NCBI GenBank assembly: GCA_030146385.1
Contig: JASLBX010000041.1
Location: 1-8,971 of the forward strand
Source of the DNA: Jiangellaceae bacterium
GTDB taxonomy: Bacteria > Actinomycetota > Actinomycetes > Jiangellales > Jiangellaceae
Direction of reading: 5' to 3'
DNA: 8,971 nucleotides
Positions 1 through 8,142 of the stretch are shown piece by piece. Made by a program: the position numbers and the translations under genes. A model generated the notes under the pieces. The model did not search any database and was not told where the DNA came from. It saw nothing but the letters and a program-made list of their open reading frames with translations. Every line of letters begins with the position of its first letter. Position 1 is the stretch's first letter.

Positions 1-2224
1 GCAGGGCAATGCGGGACGGCCGCATGCGGTCAGGCCCGGGACCGGACTGCACGGCGGCGCGATCGAGCAGGATCCATGACCGGCCGGCCGATCCGATGCC
101 GGGAATCCAGTCCCCCGTCGCCGCCACGGTGATCTCCACCCCGTTGTGCATGGCGATCGACCCCTCCTCGCCGGGCTCGGCCAGGTCGGCCGACACGAGC
201 GCGGGAACCGAACCGGACGGAGTTCGGACGTGCAGCTGATCCGCCTCGGTGAAACCGCCGCTGATCGCCGCCTGCACCTCTGCGAGCCGGGCGGTGTCGG
301 TCACGAAGACGTCGGCCGAGACGGTCCGGTGGCCGATGGTGACATCGCGCCTGCCTTCCTCACCCAGGGCGACCGCCGAGATCACGCCGGGAACCTCTTC
401 CAAGGCATCAATCTGCTCGTCGTAGATAGCCGGGCCGGTGGCCCGCAGGTCGGCACCCACGTCCAGATACGAGGACGACTCGGCGCCGGCATGGGTCGTC
501 GACCACAGGACGGTCGAGAACACCGCCACACTCAGTCCGACGACCAGCGCCAGCACGGGTGCGAGCCCCGCAGCCGGGTCGCGGATCGCGCGCGCACTGC
601 CGACGAACGCGATCACACCCGGACGATGCCGGGTCAGCCTGCTGATCGCCGCGACCGGAAGCGGATAGATGCGCAGCACCAGCACGCACACCGCCAGCGC
701 GAGCAGCAGCGACACCGCGGCGAGCAGCGGGTCAACTCCGGCCCCCGGGTCCTCAGTGTTCAGGCCGCGCCGGTTGAGCACGATCCAGGATGCAGCGGCA
801 CCGCCGACGACCAGCGCCTCCAGCGTCCAGCGCAGCCACGCCCGGCGCCACGTCCCGGCGTCGCGGCGCTGCGAGCGCATGGCTGCCGGTCGGGCCAGCC
901 ACGGCAGCAGGGCGGCGGGAGCTGCGCCAACCAAGAGCGGCAACACATAGCCAACCAGCCCGCCGTCGCCCGGCACGGTGCGGTGGACCGCGACGAGAGC
1001 CGCCACGGCGGGCAAGCCCAGCAGAGCACCTTCGATGGCCAGCAGATTGCGCAACTGTCCACGGGCCGCACCTCTCGCCGTCACCAAGGCCATCGCCCGG
1101 CGGCGCCGCTCCACGACCAGCTTGGCGGCCAGCGCGAGCACCGCCAGCGCGACTCCCAGCGGGCCGGCCGCGACGAGCGCGAGCAGTGCGGTGGCGCTCG
1201 ACTGCTGGGCCGCGAGCTCGTTCAGCGTGCCCGTGGTGCCCGAACCAAGACGGAGCGGCTCGGCCAGGTTCTCCAGCTCGAACTCCTCGGTTAGCCCGAT
1301 GCGGTTGGCGGTGCTGGTCAACCGGCGCAACTCGTCCCGCAGCACCAGAGTGTCGGCTGCGACCAGCCCAGAGCCGGCGAGCGGGTACCACGCTTGAAGA
1401 TCGAACACAAAGTCGAACACCTGGGGCACTGCGTCAGGCGCGATAAATGCTCGCGCCATGGCCGTGCTCCCGGTGTCCGGATCCTTCAACTCGAACTGCT
1501 TCAGGACGCCGACGCTGTGCGACCAGTAGCCGTCGGACGCATCGACGGCTTCAAAGGTGCCCGTGAGCCGCGCCTGGCGGGGCATGGGGAAGCTCTCGTC
1601 GACCGCCAGCGACCGAACCTCGCCCAACGGCCACTCGATCCGCTCCGCGACGGCCGCGGACAGCGCAATGTCGACGACCCTGGTCCGAAGGTCGGCCTCC
1701 GCGAGGAACGCGTCGTCCACGTCCGGCGGCTCAGCTTGCTCATCGATCGTCACGCCGGCCGGCAGCGCACCATCCACGAGCCTGATCCGGTCTGCGTACC
1801 CCGGATCCGCCACCAAGGTCAGCTCGATGAAAGCCACCGAGCTCGGGACCTGATCGGTGACTAGCCGCGCGGTGTCGACCAGTTGGTACGACGGCTCACC
1901 CAGCACTGAGCGGGCCAGCGGGCCGGCGGCGTCCCCGATCTCGGTCAGCCGGGCAGTGAGGTGCCGGTGGACGTCGCCGGCTGGAACCTCGGCGCCAGGT
2001 GTCCACGGGCTGAACAGGGTGGCCCGTCCGGTCACGTCCCGGACGCCGGGCGCATTCTGCTCGATGCGCTCGCGAAGCTCGTCGGTGAACATCTGCTCGA
2101 TGGCTCGGGGCCACGCTGCCAGCAGGGCGGCGACGACGAGCACGACGACCGCGACGGTGAGCGCCGCACCCTTGTCGGCCAGCAGCTGCCGCCGGAAGAT
2201 CCGGGCCGGACCAAAGCGAGTCAC
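1..2224 (-). CDS. FtsX-like ABC transporter permease, second of a tandem pair (3' end outside window)
   Basis: Membrane subunit of an ABC system of the FtsX/MacB/LolCDE type. The reading frame is open from a GTG at 2224 to the left window edge, giving 741 visible codons with no stop (checked triplet by triplet). The start is chosen because GTGA overlaps the TGA of the upstream permease by 4 bases, typical of translational coupling. Visible layout: short cytoplasmic N-terminus, membrane segment about residues 20-38, extracytoplasmic domain about 42-340, membrane segment about 343-368 followed by the FtsX-type cytoplasmic loop RRRRAMALVTARGAARGQL (about 373-391), further hydrophobic segments near 396-413, 422-443, 467-483, 499-518 and 551-575, then the start of a second extracytoplasmic domain (576-741). 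The final membrane bundle expected from the family is cut off. The architecture matches the upstream permease, so the two probably form a heterodimer, as LolC and LolE do (inference). Substrate unknown. No ATPase is visible. Confidence 0.9.
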   Translation of the reverse strand, partial: MTRFGPARIFRRQLLADKGAALTVAVVVLVVAALLAAWPRAIEQMFTDELRERIEQNAPGVRDVTGRATLFSPWTPGAEVPAGDVHRHLTARLTEIGDAAGPLARSVLGEPSYQLVDTARLVTDQVPSSVAFIELTLVADPGYADRIRLVDGALPAGVTIDEQAEPPDVDDAFLAEADLRTRVVDIALSAAVAERIEWPLGEVRSLAVDESFPMPRQARLTGTFEAVDASDGYWSHSVGVLKQFELKDPDTGSTAMARAFIAPDAVPQVFDFVFDLQAWYPLAGSGLVAADTLVLRDELRRLTSTANRIGLTEEFELENLAEPLRLGSGTTGTLNELAAQQSSATALLALVAAGPLGVALAVLALAAKLVVERRRRAMALVTARGAARGQLRNLLAIEGALLGLPAVAALVAVHRTVPGDGGLVGYVLPLLVGAAPAALLPWLARPAAMRSQRRDAGTWRRAWLRWTLEALVVGGAAASWIVLNRRGLNTEDPGAGVDPLLAAVSLLLALAVCVLVLRIYPLPVAAISRLTRHRPGVIAFVGSARAIRDPAAGLAPVLALVVGLSVAVFSTVLWSTTHAGAESSSYLDVGADLRATGPAIYDEQIDALEEVPGVISAVALGEEGRRDVTIGHRTVSADVFVTDTARLAEVQAAISGGFTEADQLHVRTPSGSVPALVSADLAEPGEEGSIAMHNGVEITVAATGDWIPGIGSAGRSWILLDRAAVQSGPGPDRMRPSRIAL

Positions 2225-5200
2225 GCGCCGAACCTCCTCGACGGCGGCTCGGCAGCGCGCCCCCGCAGTCGTTCCCCGTAGCTGACGGCAGCGGCGACGG
2301 CGACGGCGGCCAGGGCACCGAGCACCGCGACCCACGGCAGGATCTGCAGCCGTAGCACCGGCTCCACACCGTAGAGCTGGACCGGTGTGGCCGCAGCAGC
2401 CAGGAGTCCGGCCACGAGCACCGTCACCAGGCCCCCGGCCACGGCGCCGAGCACGAGCGCCAGCGCGAAGACCACGAGCTGCTCCCGCCGGCCGATCTTG
2501 GCCTGAACCTTGGAACTCGCTCCGAGCGCGCGCAGGACGCTCGCCTCCGCGGCGCGCTCCCGCACGAGCACGGTGCCGGCGGCGGTCAGGCCGATCCCGG
2601 CGAGCAGCACGACGGCTCCGGTGACGACCCAGTAGGTGACCAGGCTCATCCGGGCGAAGGCGTTGGATCGCAGGTCTGCTTCAAGGGCGACCCGGTCGAT
2701 CACTTCTGCGCGAGGACCAGCGGCGTCGCGTACCGACGTCGCAAGGACGGCGTCCGCGCCGGACGCGTCGATCCATACCTGGTTCGCGCGGGGAACCGAA
2801 CCGGCCGACGCCAGCGCCGCGGTAGTGATGTCGCCGAGGTCCGCGACGAGCACCCTGTCGGTGGCCGCGCCCGCCACGGCGTCCGCCACACCCGCGATCT
2901 CGATCGGTATCTCCGCACCGGCGATCCGCGCCACCACCTGGTCGCCGATGGCGAGCCCTGAGCGCTCCAGGGCCGCCGCCGTGGCCTGCACCTCGATCGG
3001 AGCCGCCTTGTCGCGGCCGATCGACCACTCACCGGCCAGCAGGCGCACCTCGAATGACGGGTACGGGAAGCCGCCGCTCGTGACGACGACGCCGGGACGG
3101 GAATCGGTCTGTTCGACCGCGAAGTCCTCGCCGGTGAACCGGGGCGGATTGCCGACGAACCCGGCGCTCCAGTGGGCCGGAGGGCGAACCTCCCGCGTCG
3201 CGGCGCCGCTGATCGATCGGATCTGGGCCAGCGTGATGGTGTAGTCGTTCGCCCACACCGTCGGGCCGCTGGAGCGTTGGTGCCCGTCGATGGGCAGTTC
3301 GAGCCCGACGAGCGTCCACGGTGCCGTGCCGGCCGGCAACTCGGCCTGTACGACGTGCCGGCCCGGAGCTGCGCTGGCCGGTATGGCGAGGTCGTCGGCG
3401 CGTACCGCGGACACCAGGCCGTCGTCGTCGGCCAGCAACAGATGGACGCGCACCTGCGCGGAAGCGGGTTCGTCCTGGCCCTCGCCACCCTCGCCGCTCT
3501 CGCCGAAGTCGAGTTCGTGGGCGGTCGCGGCAGCGGTGAACACCAGCTCGACCGAGTCAGCGTTCTCCGGCAGCTGAGCGCCTTCGAGGCGGGGCCGGTC
3601 TCCGGCGAACGCGGCGAAGTGCACCTGGTTACCACCGAGCTGAACCGGGCCGGCCAGCACTGGCGTCACCGAGGCGACGCCGTCGATCTGACGGTAGGGC
3701 TCGAGGGCGGCACCCTCCGGCGGCGTGGCGGCGGTGACCGGCCGCGGAGCCAGCACGACCTGCAGGTCGGCGCCGGTGCGCTGGGCCGCGGCGTCGCGCT
3801 GCAGGTCAGCCCAGGTGCCCGAGAGCCCGGCCGCGAGGGTGCCGCTTCCCACTGCGAGCACGACGAGCGTGATCGGCACGGCGTACCCGGCTGGCCGGCG
3901 TGCGACCGACCGGATCGCCAGGACGGCACCCAGTGTCCGCCGCCGCGCCGCCAGGGCCTGGGCAGCGCGAGCGGCAACCGCCACGCCCGCGGTGACCAGC
4001 AGGCCGGCTGCGGTGAGCGCTGCAACGGGAGCCATCACAGCGAGCGGGTCGGCGCTGGATTCGCCGCTGGCGTCTTCGACCGCCGGCCCCCCGTACCGAA
4101 GGAGCTGCCACATCGTCACGAGCGCGAGCACCACGGCCACGATCCCCGTGCCGAGATGGACCGGGCGGATGCGCCGACCGGCACGGGACCGCTCAAGGAC
4201 CGACGCGCGGGCCGGTGCCAGTGCCGGGCGAGTGCCGACGGCCACCAGCGTCGCGGCCGAGACCGCGGCCGCCACACCCGAGCCGGCAGCGAGCACCGTG
4301 GCTGGGGCTGCGATATCCAACACTGCGGACAGCACGAGCCAGGCTCCGGCCGCGCCGGCGATCGAGGGCAGGACCACGACCGGTAAGGCCTCGGCGAGCG
4401 ACCACAGGAACACCTGCACGACCGACGCCCCGCGCGCCCGGTAGACCGACGTCTCGGTGGTGCGGGCCAGGGCCAGCAGCCGGCCGACGAGTGCCACGGC
4501 GAGCACGCCCGCCACGGCGAACAGCAGCAACGGTGCCGCCGTCACCGCCTGGGCGGCGCGCCGCTTGTACTCCGTGTCGCGCAGCACGTCCAGGACGCTG
4601 CTGTCGGTCTCGACCCGTGCCTCGGACGTGCGGTCGTCCTGCTCCAACCGGGGCCGAATCCGCGGTAGCGCCGCTTGCAGGGAGTCGATGTCGCGCGCCA
4701 CCAGGCGGTCGAGGTCCGGGACGATCCGCCAGCGGCTGGTAAGGGTCAGGCCCGGCACCGCCTTGAGCCCGGCCTCACCCATGACTCCGACCAGGTCGGT
4801 TTGTACGTCGGCACCGTCGGCTTCTCGTTCCTCGAACCAGAACGGCGAGCCAGCGTCCAGGGGCCTCCAGAGCCCGACGACATCGAGCACCACGGCGTCG
4901 CCGCGGTCGGAGAACGAGATCACGTCGCCTACCGAGATGTCCAGCTCGGCGGCGGGCGCGGCGTGGATCACGACAGGGTACGGCTCACCGCCGCGAGGTG
5001 TGCCCGGCCAGTCGCCGGCAACGAGCTCGGCGTGGTCGGTGAAGTCTGGATAGGCGGCAAGCACGAGCCGGCCGATTCCAGAGTCCGCTTCGGCCTCGTC
5101 CCGCCCGTTCTCCTCGATCGGTGGCGGGCCATCAGGTCCCGGAAACGCGACCCGGCTGCGTGCGATCTGGCTGCGGTGGACCCGATGCGGCGCATCGAGC

Positions 5201-5451
5201 CCGGCGAGCTGCTCGGACAGCACCGCGTCCACCTGATCGGGTTCGCCGCCCGTGCTCGACACTTCGAACGCGAGACGGGCGTCTCCGCTCCCGTCGGCAA
5301 GCGTGGTGCGCGTCGCGGCGTCGGTGGCGGCCGCGAGATACCCCGCCACGCCAGCCGCAGTTCCGCTGCCGACCAGAACTACCGCGGCGAGCGCCAAGCG
5401 GATCAACGGCTGCGCGCGAGCTCTGCGCCTGCGCAGACGGGCGCTCCGCAT
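2221..5451 (-). CDS. FtsX-like ABC transporter permease, complete, 1076 residues
   Basis: Polytopic inner-membrane permease of the FtsX/MacB/LolCDE superfamily. In known members an ATPase drives conformational change in the large outside domains rather than solute flow through a channel. Layout: basic N-terminus (MRSARLRRRR), membrane segment about 17-42, first outside domain 45-300, membrane bundle about 303-330, 348-380, 384-405, 434-452, 470-493 and 522-545, second outside domain 546-935, and final three segments about 937-961, 990-1018 and 1035-1058. Two FtsX signature loops are visible: TSVYRARGAS (334-343) and ASVLRALGAS (970-979). This is the doubled, ten-segment form common in actinomycetes. 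An acidic Gly/Glu-rich stretch lies at about 648-662 in the second outside domain. The ATG at 5451 has AGGAG nine bases upstream. The stop overlaps the start of the next permease by 4 bases. Substrate unknown; lipoprotein, lipid or peptide handling is only a family-level guess. The partner ATPase is not in the window. Confidence 0.93.
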   Translation of the reverse strand: MRSARLRRRRARAQPLIRLALAAVVLVGSGTAAGVAGYLAAATDAATRTTLADGSGDARLAFEVSSTGGEPDQVDAVLSEQLAGLDAPHRVHRSQIARSRVAFPGPDGPPPIEENGRDEAEADSGIGRLVLAAYPDFTDHAELVAGDWPGTPRGGEPYPVVIHAAPAAELDISVGDVISFSDRGDAVVLDVVGLWRPLDAGSPFWFEEREADGADVQTDLVGVMGEAGLKAVPGLTLTSRWRIVPDLDRLVARDIDSLQAALPRIRPRLEQDDRTSEARVETDSSVLDVLRDTEYKRRAAQAVTAAPLLLFAVAGVLAVALVGRLLALARTTETSVYRARGASVVQVFLWSLAEALPVVVLPSIAGAAGAWLVLSAVLDIAAPATVLAAGSGVAAAVSAATLVAVGTRPALAPARASVLERSRAGRRIRPVHLGTGIVAVVLALVTMWQLLRYGGPAVEDASGESSADPLAVMAPVAALTAAGLLVTAGVAVAARAAQALAARRRTLGAVLAIRSVARRPAGYAVPITLVVLAVGSGTLAAGLSGTWADLQRDAAAQRTGADLQVVLAPRPVTAATPPEGAALEPYRQIDGVASVTPVLAGPVQLGGNQVHFAAFAGDRPRLEGAQLPENADSVELVFTAAATAHELDFGESGEGGEGQDEPASAQVRVHLLLADDDGLVSAVRADDLAIPASAAPGRHVVQAELPAGTAPWTLVGLELPIDGHQRSSGPTVWANDYTITLAQIRSISGAATREVRPPAHWSAGFVGNPPRFTGEDFAVEQTDSRPGVVVTSGGFPYPSFEVRLLAGEWSIGRDKAAPIEVQATAAALERSGLAIGDQVVARIAGAEIPIEIAGVADAVAGAATDRVLVADLGDITTAALASAGSVPRANQVWIDASGADAVLATSVRDAAGPRAEVIDRVALEADLRSNAFARMSLVTYWVVTGAVVLLAGIGLTAAGTVLVRERAAEASVLRALGASSKVQAKIGRREQLVVFALALVLGAVAGGLVTVLVAGLLAAAATPVQLYGVEPVLRLQILPWVAVLGALAAVAVAAAVSYGERLRGRAAEPPSRRFGA

Positions 5452-5460
5452 ACTTGGCTA

Positions 5461-5465
5461 CTCCT
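5461..5465 (-). promoter_or_regulatory. Ribosome binding site of the first FtsX-like permease
   Basis: On the minus strand AGGAG stands nine bases before the ATG at 5451. It is the clearest Shine-Dalgarno sequence in the window and supports that start. It lies in the 49-base gap (5452-5500) after the methyltransferase stop. I see no convincing promoter or terminator in the gap, so read-through from the upstream genes is likely. Confidence 0.75.
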
Positions 5466-5500
5466 GAAGGGAGGCTGAACAAGGTGGACCCGGAGGCACC

Positions 5501-6310
5501 CTATCGGTCCGGTCTGCGGACCAGGTAGGCTCCAATGGCCGCAGCGGCCGTGACGTTCAGCGAATCGATTCCAGGAGCGAGCGGGATCATCACCCGCTGG
5601 TCCGCGGTGGCCATCCAGCGCGCCGACAACCCGGCTCCTTCTGACCCGAGCACGAGGGCCATCCGCTCGGTGTGGACGACGTCCTCGATGGGCACCGCGT
5701 CGAGGGCGGGGGTCAACGCCAGCACCTGGAACCCTGCGTCCCGCAGCTGGACGAGGCCGTCGTACCAGTTGGTGATCCGCGCGTACGGCACGCCGAAGAC
5801 CGCGCCCATCGACACCTTGATCGATCGCCGGTACAACGGGTCGGCGCAGCGCGGGCTCAGCAGCACCGCGTCCATGCCGAGCCCGGCCGCGCAGCGGAAG
5901 ATCGTCCCGACGTTGGCGTGGTCGACCAGGTCCTCGCAGACGATGATCCGCATTGCGCCGTCGATGACCTCCTCGACGTTCGGTAGCGGGCGCCGATGCA
6001 TGGCCGCCAGCGCGCCGCGGTGCACGTGGAAGCCGGTGACCTGCTCGATCAGCGCTTCGTCGGCGACGTAACACGGCACATCGCCGGACGCGTCGAGGAC
6101 GTCGGCGAGTGATTCCGTCCAGTGCGGCGCCATGAGGAACGACCGGATCGCGTACTCAGCCTCCACCGCCCGGCGGACGACCTTCTCCCCCTCCGCGATG
6201 AACAGGCCGTGCTCGGCCTCCAGGAACTTGCGCAGCTGGACGTCCCGCAGCGACACGTAGTCCGCGAGTCGCGGATCGCCCACCTCCGCTACGGGCTCGA
6301 CGCGGGCCAT
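5501..6310 (-). CDS. TrmH/SpoU family RNA 2'-O-ribose methyltransferase
   Basis: SAM-dependent methyltransferase of the SPOUT (TrmH/SpoU) class, which methylates a ribose 2'-OH in rRNA or tRNA. The length, 269 residues, is normal for members with an N-terminal substrate-binding domain. Residues 1-110 form that L30e-like domain, with a typical FIAEGEKVVRRAVE stretch at 37-50. The catalytic knot follows with all three motifs: motif 1 around 126-145 with N133 and R139 (HANVGTIFRCAAGLG), motif 2 at 219-229 (LVLGSEGAGLS, E224), and motif 3 at 242-256 (IPLAPGIDSLNVTAA, S250 and N252). Key residues look intact, so the enzyme should be active. The exact RNA target cannot be read from sequence; 23S rRNA is plausible, and the family also includes thiostrepton-resistance enzymes. 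The ATG at 6310 overlaps the upstream gene by 22 bases and lacks a strong ribosome binding site, implying translational coupling. An in-frame GTG at codon 10 is an alternative start. Confidence 0.92.
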   Translation of the reverse strand: MARVEPVAEVGDPRLADYVSLRDVQLRKFLEAEHGLFIAEGEKVVRRAVEAEYAIRSFLMAPHWTESLADVLDASGDVPCYVADEALIEQVTGFHVHRGALAAMHRRPLPNVEEVIDGAMRIIVCEDLVDHANVGTIFRCAAGLGMDAVLLSPRCADPLYRRSIKVSMGAVFGVPYARITNWYDGLVQLRDAGFQVLALTPALDAVPIEDVVHTERMALVLGSEGAGLSARWMATADQRVMIPLAPGIDSLNVTAAAAIGAYLVRRPDR

Positions 6311-8136
6311 GTCAACGTGATCTCGTAGTGCTCTTCGTCCTCGACGATCTCCAGGTCACCCGGCGATCGCCGGAAGATCGTCATCATCGCTTCGTTGCCG
6401 GTCAGCACGTCTGCGGTGAAGCCGTGCACACCGTGCCGGCGCGCGTAGTCCATGGTGATGGCGTGGAGCGTGGAACCGAGCCCCTCGCCCTGCCATTCCG
6501 GGTCGACCAGGTACGCGACGTCCGCCATGCCCGTTTCCGGGTCGAGATAGTACGTCGCAGTGCCAACGATCTCGCCGCTTTCCCGGCCGCCGCTGACCGC
6601 CGCGAAGGTCATCTCTTCCTCGTAGCCCACGCTGGCCAGGTGCTCGGCGTGCGCGAGGGTGAGGGACGACAGCCGGCGGAAGAACCGCGTCAGTACGTCT
6701 GCCGGCCGAAGCCGGTAGAACAGCGCCTGCAAGGCGGGAGCGTCGGCCGTGCGGGTCGGGCGGACGAGCAAGATGGTGCCGTCGCGTAGTTCGACGTCCC
6801 GCTCTTCCTCGACCGGATACGCTCGCCGGCTGCGCAGCCGCTGTCCGGACGGAACCAGGCCCAGCGTGGTGGCCGCCGCGAGCAGGTCGTCCCGGTGGTC
6901 CGGATGCGCGATCTCGATCAGCGCGATGGCACGCTCACGCACCGACGCCCCTTGGAGGTACGCCGCGCCGTATTCGGTGACCACCCAGTGGACGTCCCAT
7001 CGCGGAATCGTCACCGGCTCGGCCTGCCCGAGGACCGGTCTGAGAGCCGGCGAGCCGTCCGGCGCGACGGACGGGAGGCACACGACGGCCCGCCCGTCGC
7101 GGCACCGGGCCGCTCCCCGGTGGAAGTCCACCTGCGCGCTCACGCCTCCGTACGGGCGGCCGTCCCGCGCCTCGGCGCAGACCTGGCCGGTCAGGTCGAT
7201 GCTGAAGGCCTGTGTGATCGAGACCATCCGGCGCTGCGCGGCCACCACGTCGGGGTCCCCCACCTCGTCGATCGGGCGGAGCACCACATCCGGGTTGTCA
7301 TCAATGACGTCATACAACCGACTCGTGCCCAATGCGAGGCTGGCCACGACCCGTCCCTTGCTCATCGTCTTGCGCCGGCCGGTGACCGCACCGCTGGCCA
7401 TCAGGCCCAGGATCGCGTCGGTGATGACGTCGGAGTGGATGCCGAGGTCGCGGCGCGAGCCGAGGTACTCGAGGACCTGGTTGGGCACCCGGCCGAACCC
7501 CACCTGCAGCGTCGATCCGTCGTCGACCAGGCGGGCGACGTAGCGGGCGATCTGCTCGGCGACCTCGCCAGCGGGTGCGTGCACGTACTCGGCCACGACC
7601 GGCTCGACCTCGACGATCGCGTCGAACCGCTCGAAGGGCACCAGGCTGTGCGGCCCGGTGCGGGGCATGGCGGGGTTGATCTCGGCGATGACGATGTCGG
7701 CCTGCCGGACCGCCTCGAGAGTTGTGTCAACCGCAACTCCGAGCGAGCACCGGCCGGCCACGTCCGGCGGGCTGACCTGCACCAACGCCACGTCGACCCG
7801 CAGCCGTCCGCGCCGCATCAACCGGGGAGCGTCAGCCAGTGGCAGTGGGACGTACTCGACCCGGCCGTTTCCCATCAGGTCTGCGACGTTGGTACCGACG
7901 TACAGGACGCGCTGGCGCAGGACGGCGTTCGCCTGCCCGGTTTCGGCGAGGAAGTGCACCAGCTGGACACCCGGGTGCTGGACGGCCTGCTCCTCGAGGG
8001 CGGCGACGAGCGTCCGAGGTGTTCCGGTGGCCGTGCCGACGAACACCTGCGCGCCGGCCGGGATCCGGGACACCGCCTCGCTGGCAGTTACACATGCCTC
8101 GCGCCAGGAGCGCGCGGCGACGCCGGGCAGCCGCAT
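6289..8136 (-). CDS. Acetyl-CoA hydrolase/CoA-transferase fused to a C-terminal GNAT acetyltransferase
   Basis: Two-domain cytoplasmic protein of 615 residues. Residues about 10-435 are a class I CoA-transferase of the acetyl-CoA hydrolase/4-hydroxybutyrate CoA-transferase type: VFVGTATGTP (31-40), DVALVQVSPPD (115-125), LQVGFGRVPN (210-219), LGIHSDVITDAI (231-242), GGVSAQVDFHRGA (330-342) and DVHWVVTEYGAAYLQG (381-396) all match family landmarks. Residues about 447-610 are a GNAT domain with the acetyl-CoA loop VDPEWQGEGLGSTLH (544-558) and NEAMMTIFRRS (581-591). Its opening (RDGTILLVRP, then a TRFFRRL stretch) resembles Pat-type protein lysine acetyltransferases. Such fusions are known as bifunctional proteins. 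Oddity: the family's catalytic glutamate after His-Ser/Thr is aspartate here (D236, codon GAC), and the usual GVGGQ loop reads GVSAQ. Start: ATG at 8136, six bases after the exporter stop, with GAGGTG just upstream. The real substrate is unknown; it may hydrolyse acyl-CoA rather than transfer CoA. Confidence 0.9.
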   Translation of the reverse strand: MRLPGVAARSWREACVTASEAVSRIPAGAQVFVGTATGTPRTLVAALEEQAVQHPGVQLVHFLAETGQANAVLRQRVLYVGTNVADLMGNGRVEYVPLPLADAPRLMRRGRLRVDVALVQVSPPDVAGRCSLGVAVDTTLEAVRQADIVIAEINPAMPRTGPHSLVPFERFDAIVEVEPVVAEYVHAPAGEVAEQIARYVARLVDDGSTLQVGFGRVPNQVLEYLGSRRDLGIHSDVITDAILGLMASGAVTGRRKTMSKGRVVASLALGTSRLYDVIDDNPDVVLRPIDEVGDPDVVAAQRRMVSITQAFSIDLTGQVCAEARDGRPYGGVSAQVDFHRGAARCRDGRAVVCLPSVAPDGSPALRPVLGQAEPVTIPRWDVHWVVTEYGAAYLQGASVRERAIALIEIAHPDHRDDLLAAATTLGLVPSGQRLRSRRAYPVEEERDVELRDGTILLVRPTRTADAPALQALFYRLRPADVLTRFFRRLSSLTLAHAEHLASVGYEEEMTFAAVSGGRESGEIVGTATYYLDPETGMADVAYLVDPEWQGEGLGSTLHAITMDYARRHGVHGFTADVLTGNEAMMTIFRRSPGDLEIVEDEEHYEITLTWPASSP

Positions 8137-8142
8137 GGCACC

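Noticed and set aside
146..1294. Long plus-strand open frame (382 codons) opposite the partial permease
   Set aside because: Composition is Arg/Gln/Gly/His-rich with no recognisable domain. It lies entirely antisense to a well-supported membrane protein frame, a usual GC-bias shadow.
2221..2224. Possible frameshifted single gene made of the two permeases
   Set aside because: Both have their own N-terminal membrane anchor and complete FtsX layout. The GTGA junction is a normal stop/start overlap, so they are two genes.
3172..4386. Plus-strand open frame of 404 codons opposite the complete permease
   Set aside because: Low-complexity Arg/Gly/Asp-rich translation, no motif, fully antisense to the permease with clear FtsX signatures.
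5452..5500. Possible terminator or hairpin between the methyltransferase and permease genes
   Set aside because: Only a 4-bp CTCC/GGAG stem can be drawn around the ribosome binding site, and there is no long GC stem or T-run. Not enough to call a terminator or a regulatory fold.
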